Shown here piece by piece: positions 62,757 to 64,000 of a DNA stretch of 64,000 bases. Every line of letters starts with the position of its first letter. Position 1 is the stretch's first letter. The stretch covers positions 16,185-80,184 of the forward strand of contig JARGPH010000029.1 in assembly GCA_029213065.1 (NCBI GenBank). Direction: 5' to 3'. Made by a program: the position numbers and the translations under genes. Origin of the DNA: Verrucomicrobiales bacterium (lineage in GTDB: Bacteria; Verrucomicrobiota; Verrucomicrobiia; Verrucomicrobiales; DEV007). The notes beneath the pieces are model-generated. The model searched no databases and was not told where the DNA came from. It saw nothing but the letters and a program-made list of their open reading frames with translations.

Positions 62757-63188
62757 ATGGAATTGAATCAGTTCACCGATTACTCACTTAGAGTCCTCAT
62801 TTTTGTGGCGCTGAGGAAGGGTGAAATGACGTCGATTCGGGAAATTGCGACGGCATTCTCCATTTCAGAAAACCATCTGGTGAAGGTGGTTCACAACCTT
62901 TCCAAGCTTGATTACCTTGAAACCTTCCGCGGTCGCGGGGGAGGGATGAAGCTGGCTAAGGAGCCTGATCAGATTTCGCTCAGAGAAGTCGTGGAGGCAG
63001 TTGAGCCGATCGCAGTCGTCGAGTGCCTGCGTCCGCGAAAGGGCCTCTGCTGCATCAAAGGTGTCTGTGAGCTGCAGTCCGTTTTGCATCGCGCCACACA
63101 GGCATTTCTCGCCGAGCTGGATTCGCTCACACTCGCGGATTTGGTGAAGAACGAAGAGGAGTTGAAAACGCGACTCGGAGAATCCTGA
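62757..63188 (+). CDS. Rrf2 family regulator with probable Fe-S cluster (NsrR/IscR-like)
   Basis: The product is 143 residues. The winged-helix N-terminus (LNQFTDYSLRVLIFVAL, SISENHLVKVVHNLSKLDYL) includes the recognition helix. The cysteines Cys90, Cys98/99 and Cys104 sit in the Rrf2 cluster region (VECLRP..LCC..GVC). The spacing is close to that of NsrR, so sensing of NO or Fe-S status is plausible. Its targets are not shown. It is divergent from the propeller gene and convergent with DUF4250. Confidence 0.93.
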   Translation: MELNQFTDYSLRVLIFVALRKGEMTSIREIATAFSISENHLVKVVHNLSKLDYLETFRGRGGGMKLAKEPDQISLREVVEAVEPIAVVECLRPRKGLCCIKGVCELQSVLHRATQAFLAELDSLTLADLVKNEEELKTRLGES

Positions 63189-63236
63189 GAGGGCCCTCGT
63201 GGCAGGGACGCGCAGGTGAACCGTGTGTTCTGTGTC

Positions 63237-63443
63237 TCAGCTGGAGGCAACTGCCGGCCGAAACTGGTTCAGGTCCGGCATGTATTGATAACCCGCTGAG
63301 CGAAGACGCCCTTCGAGGGCGTCCTGATCGAGATCGTGGGTTTTGACGAGATCATCGAGACTATCGCAGTCATTTCTGAGCGCGGTATTGATGAGCCCCA
63401 CGAGGAGATGGGGATCCAGTGTTTCGTAGGAGGAGAGGTTCAT
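63237..63443 (-). CDS. DUF4250 family small protein
   Basis: The product is 68 residues. The pattern YETLDPHLLVGLINTALRND, SLDDLVKTHDLDQDALEGRL and AGYQYMPDLNQF matches DUF4250, a family of about 60 residues that looks like a helical DNA-binding-type fold. The function is unknown. Its ATG overlaps the stop of pyruvate kinase by four bases (63440-63443), so the two are likely translationally coupled. Confidence 0.85.
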   Translation of the reverse strand: MNLSSYETLDPHLLVGLINTALRNDCDSLDDLVKTHDLDQDALEGRLRSAGYQYMPDLNQFRPAVASS

Positions 63444-64000
63444 GCCTTTCGCAGGAGAATGGCTTCGGTATCGAAGTCACGATCGAGAACATCGCTCAAG
63501 ATCACGATGGGATCTCCGGTTGTGACGAGTCCCTTTTCCTTCAGAACTGCAACCGCCTTGAGAATCGTCTCTGAAGGGTTTTTCTCCATCTCCATCGTGA
63601 ACGGGGTGACGGCCCGGTTCATGAGGAGGGCCCGGGCAACGCGGTCGTCGGCGGTGAAGGCAAAAATGTCCGCGTGTGTGGGACGCTGATGCGCTGCGTA
63701 GTTGGCGAGGACGCCCCGTGCCGTGAAGATGATGATTTTGGAATCGGCCAGTGAGTTGGCGAGTACCACTGCTGATTTGACGGTGTGTTGTTTTTCCGTT
63801 CGGAGCTCAATCTCACTGCAGAATCCTGCTCCGGGCTCGCGTTCCATTCGTTTGGAAATCCGGTCGAGCATCTCAATGCATTTGACGGGATACTGACCGA
63901 CTGAGGTTTCCCCGCTCACCATGACGGCGTCGGCCTGCTCAAAGACGGCGTTGGCCACGTCAGTGACTTCGGCCCGGGTCGGCACGGGATTCTCGATCAT
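63440..64000 (-). CDS. pyk: Pyruvate kinase, C-terminal part (cut by window end)
   Basis: The visible 186 residues are the C-terminal part of pyruvate kinase, which converts phosphoenolpyruvate and ADP to pyruvate and ATP. They hold the end of the barrel (IENPVPTRAEVTDVANAVFEQADAVMVSGET), with the conserved Met/Ser/Gly/Glu block, and the C-terminal domain with ARGVLANYAAHQRP. The N-terminal two-thirds lie outside the window, so the start codon is not seen. DUF4250 follows with a four-base overlap. Confidence 0.94.
   Translation of the reverse strand: MIENPVPTRAEVTDVANAVFEQADAVMVSGETSVGQYPVKCIEMLDRISKRMEREPGAGFCSEIELRTEKQHTVKSAVVLANSLADSKIIIFTARGVLANYAAHQRPTHADIFAFTADDRVARALLMNRAVTPFTMEMEKNPSETILKAVAVLKEKGLVTTGDPIVILSDVLDRDFDTEAILLRKA

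Overview
The window looks like a chromosomal segment of a Verrucomicrobiota (PVC-group) bacterium with moderately high GC. This is inferred from gene content, not from a marker gene search. The signs are many exported sulfatase, esterase and ThuA/Gfo-Idh proteins, two Hanks-type kinases that begin with a two-CxxC zinc ribbon, a cyanobacterial/plant-length IspH, and the carboxynorspermidine polyamine route. I saw no plasmid, phage or transposase gene.

Layout. 1-3.5 kb: an SLC13-type permease cut by the window edge, then CstA. 3.6-5.4 kb: an HU protein with palindromes and a terminator in its 3' region, and MutY. 5.5-8.2 kb: two paralogous membrane-anchored coiled-coil proteins with a shared C-terminal domain I cannot name, a small lipoprotein and a degenerate cyclic-nucleotide-binding protein. 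8.2-13.6 kb: a DUF3307 membrane protein, an S41 protease, TsaD, ThuA and a Tat-exported Gfo/Idh oxidoreductase. 13.6-16 kb: a hairpin-rich gap, an L,D-transpeptidase lipoprotein and IspH.

16-24 kb is a minus-strand run mfd, surA-like, ruvC, DUF2868, DUF3482: repair genes followed by a membrane protein/GTPase pair. 24-25.9 kb has a tiny zinc-ribbon gene, tRNA-Tyr(GTA), a tRNA-like remnant and a PQQ-type beta-propeller. 26-30.7 kb carries a kinase, two exported Cys-rich small proteins and DUF3293. 30.8-38.4 kb holds an MFS exporter and exported hydrolases (phosphoesterase, beta-helix protein, PIG-L deacetylase, alpha/beta hydrolase). 38.4-41.7 kb is a second kinase with an internally duplicated RCC1-like sensor region.

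42.2-44.9 kb encodes carboxynorspermidine dehydrogenase and decarboxylase, i.e. (nor)spermidine synthesis. 45-51.8 kb is mixed: bile-acid-type symporter, lipoprotein hydrolase, ceramidase-like enzyme, a zeta-like kinase with a small overlapping partner, exported MsrB and a lipoprotein. 51.8-59.9 kb is a cluster of secreted esterases around a sulfatase-esterase fusion, with a sialate-O-acetylesterase-like protein and a deacylase/glutaminase-like fusion. It is best read as removal of sulfate and acyl groups from external glycans, although only the SLC13, SulP and MFS transporters lie nearby. 59.9-64 kb: SulP transporter, beta-propeller protein, Rrf2-type Fe-S regulator, DUF4250 and the C-terminal part of pyruvate kinase, cut by the window end.
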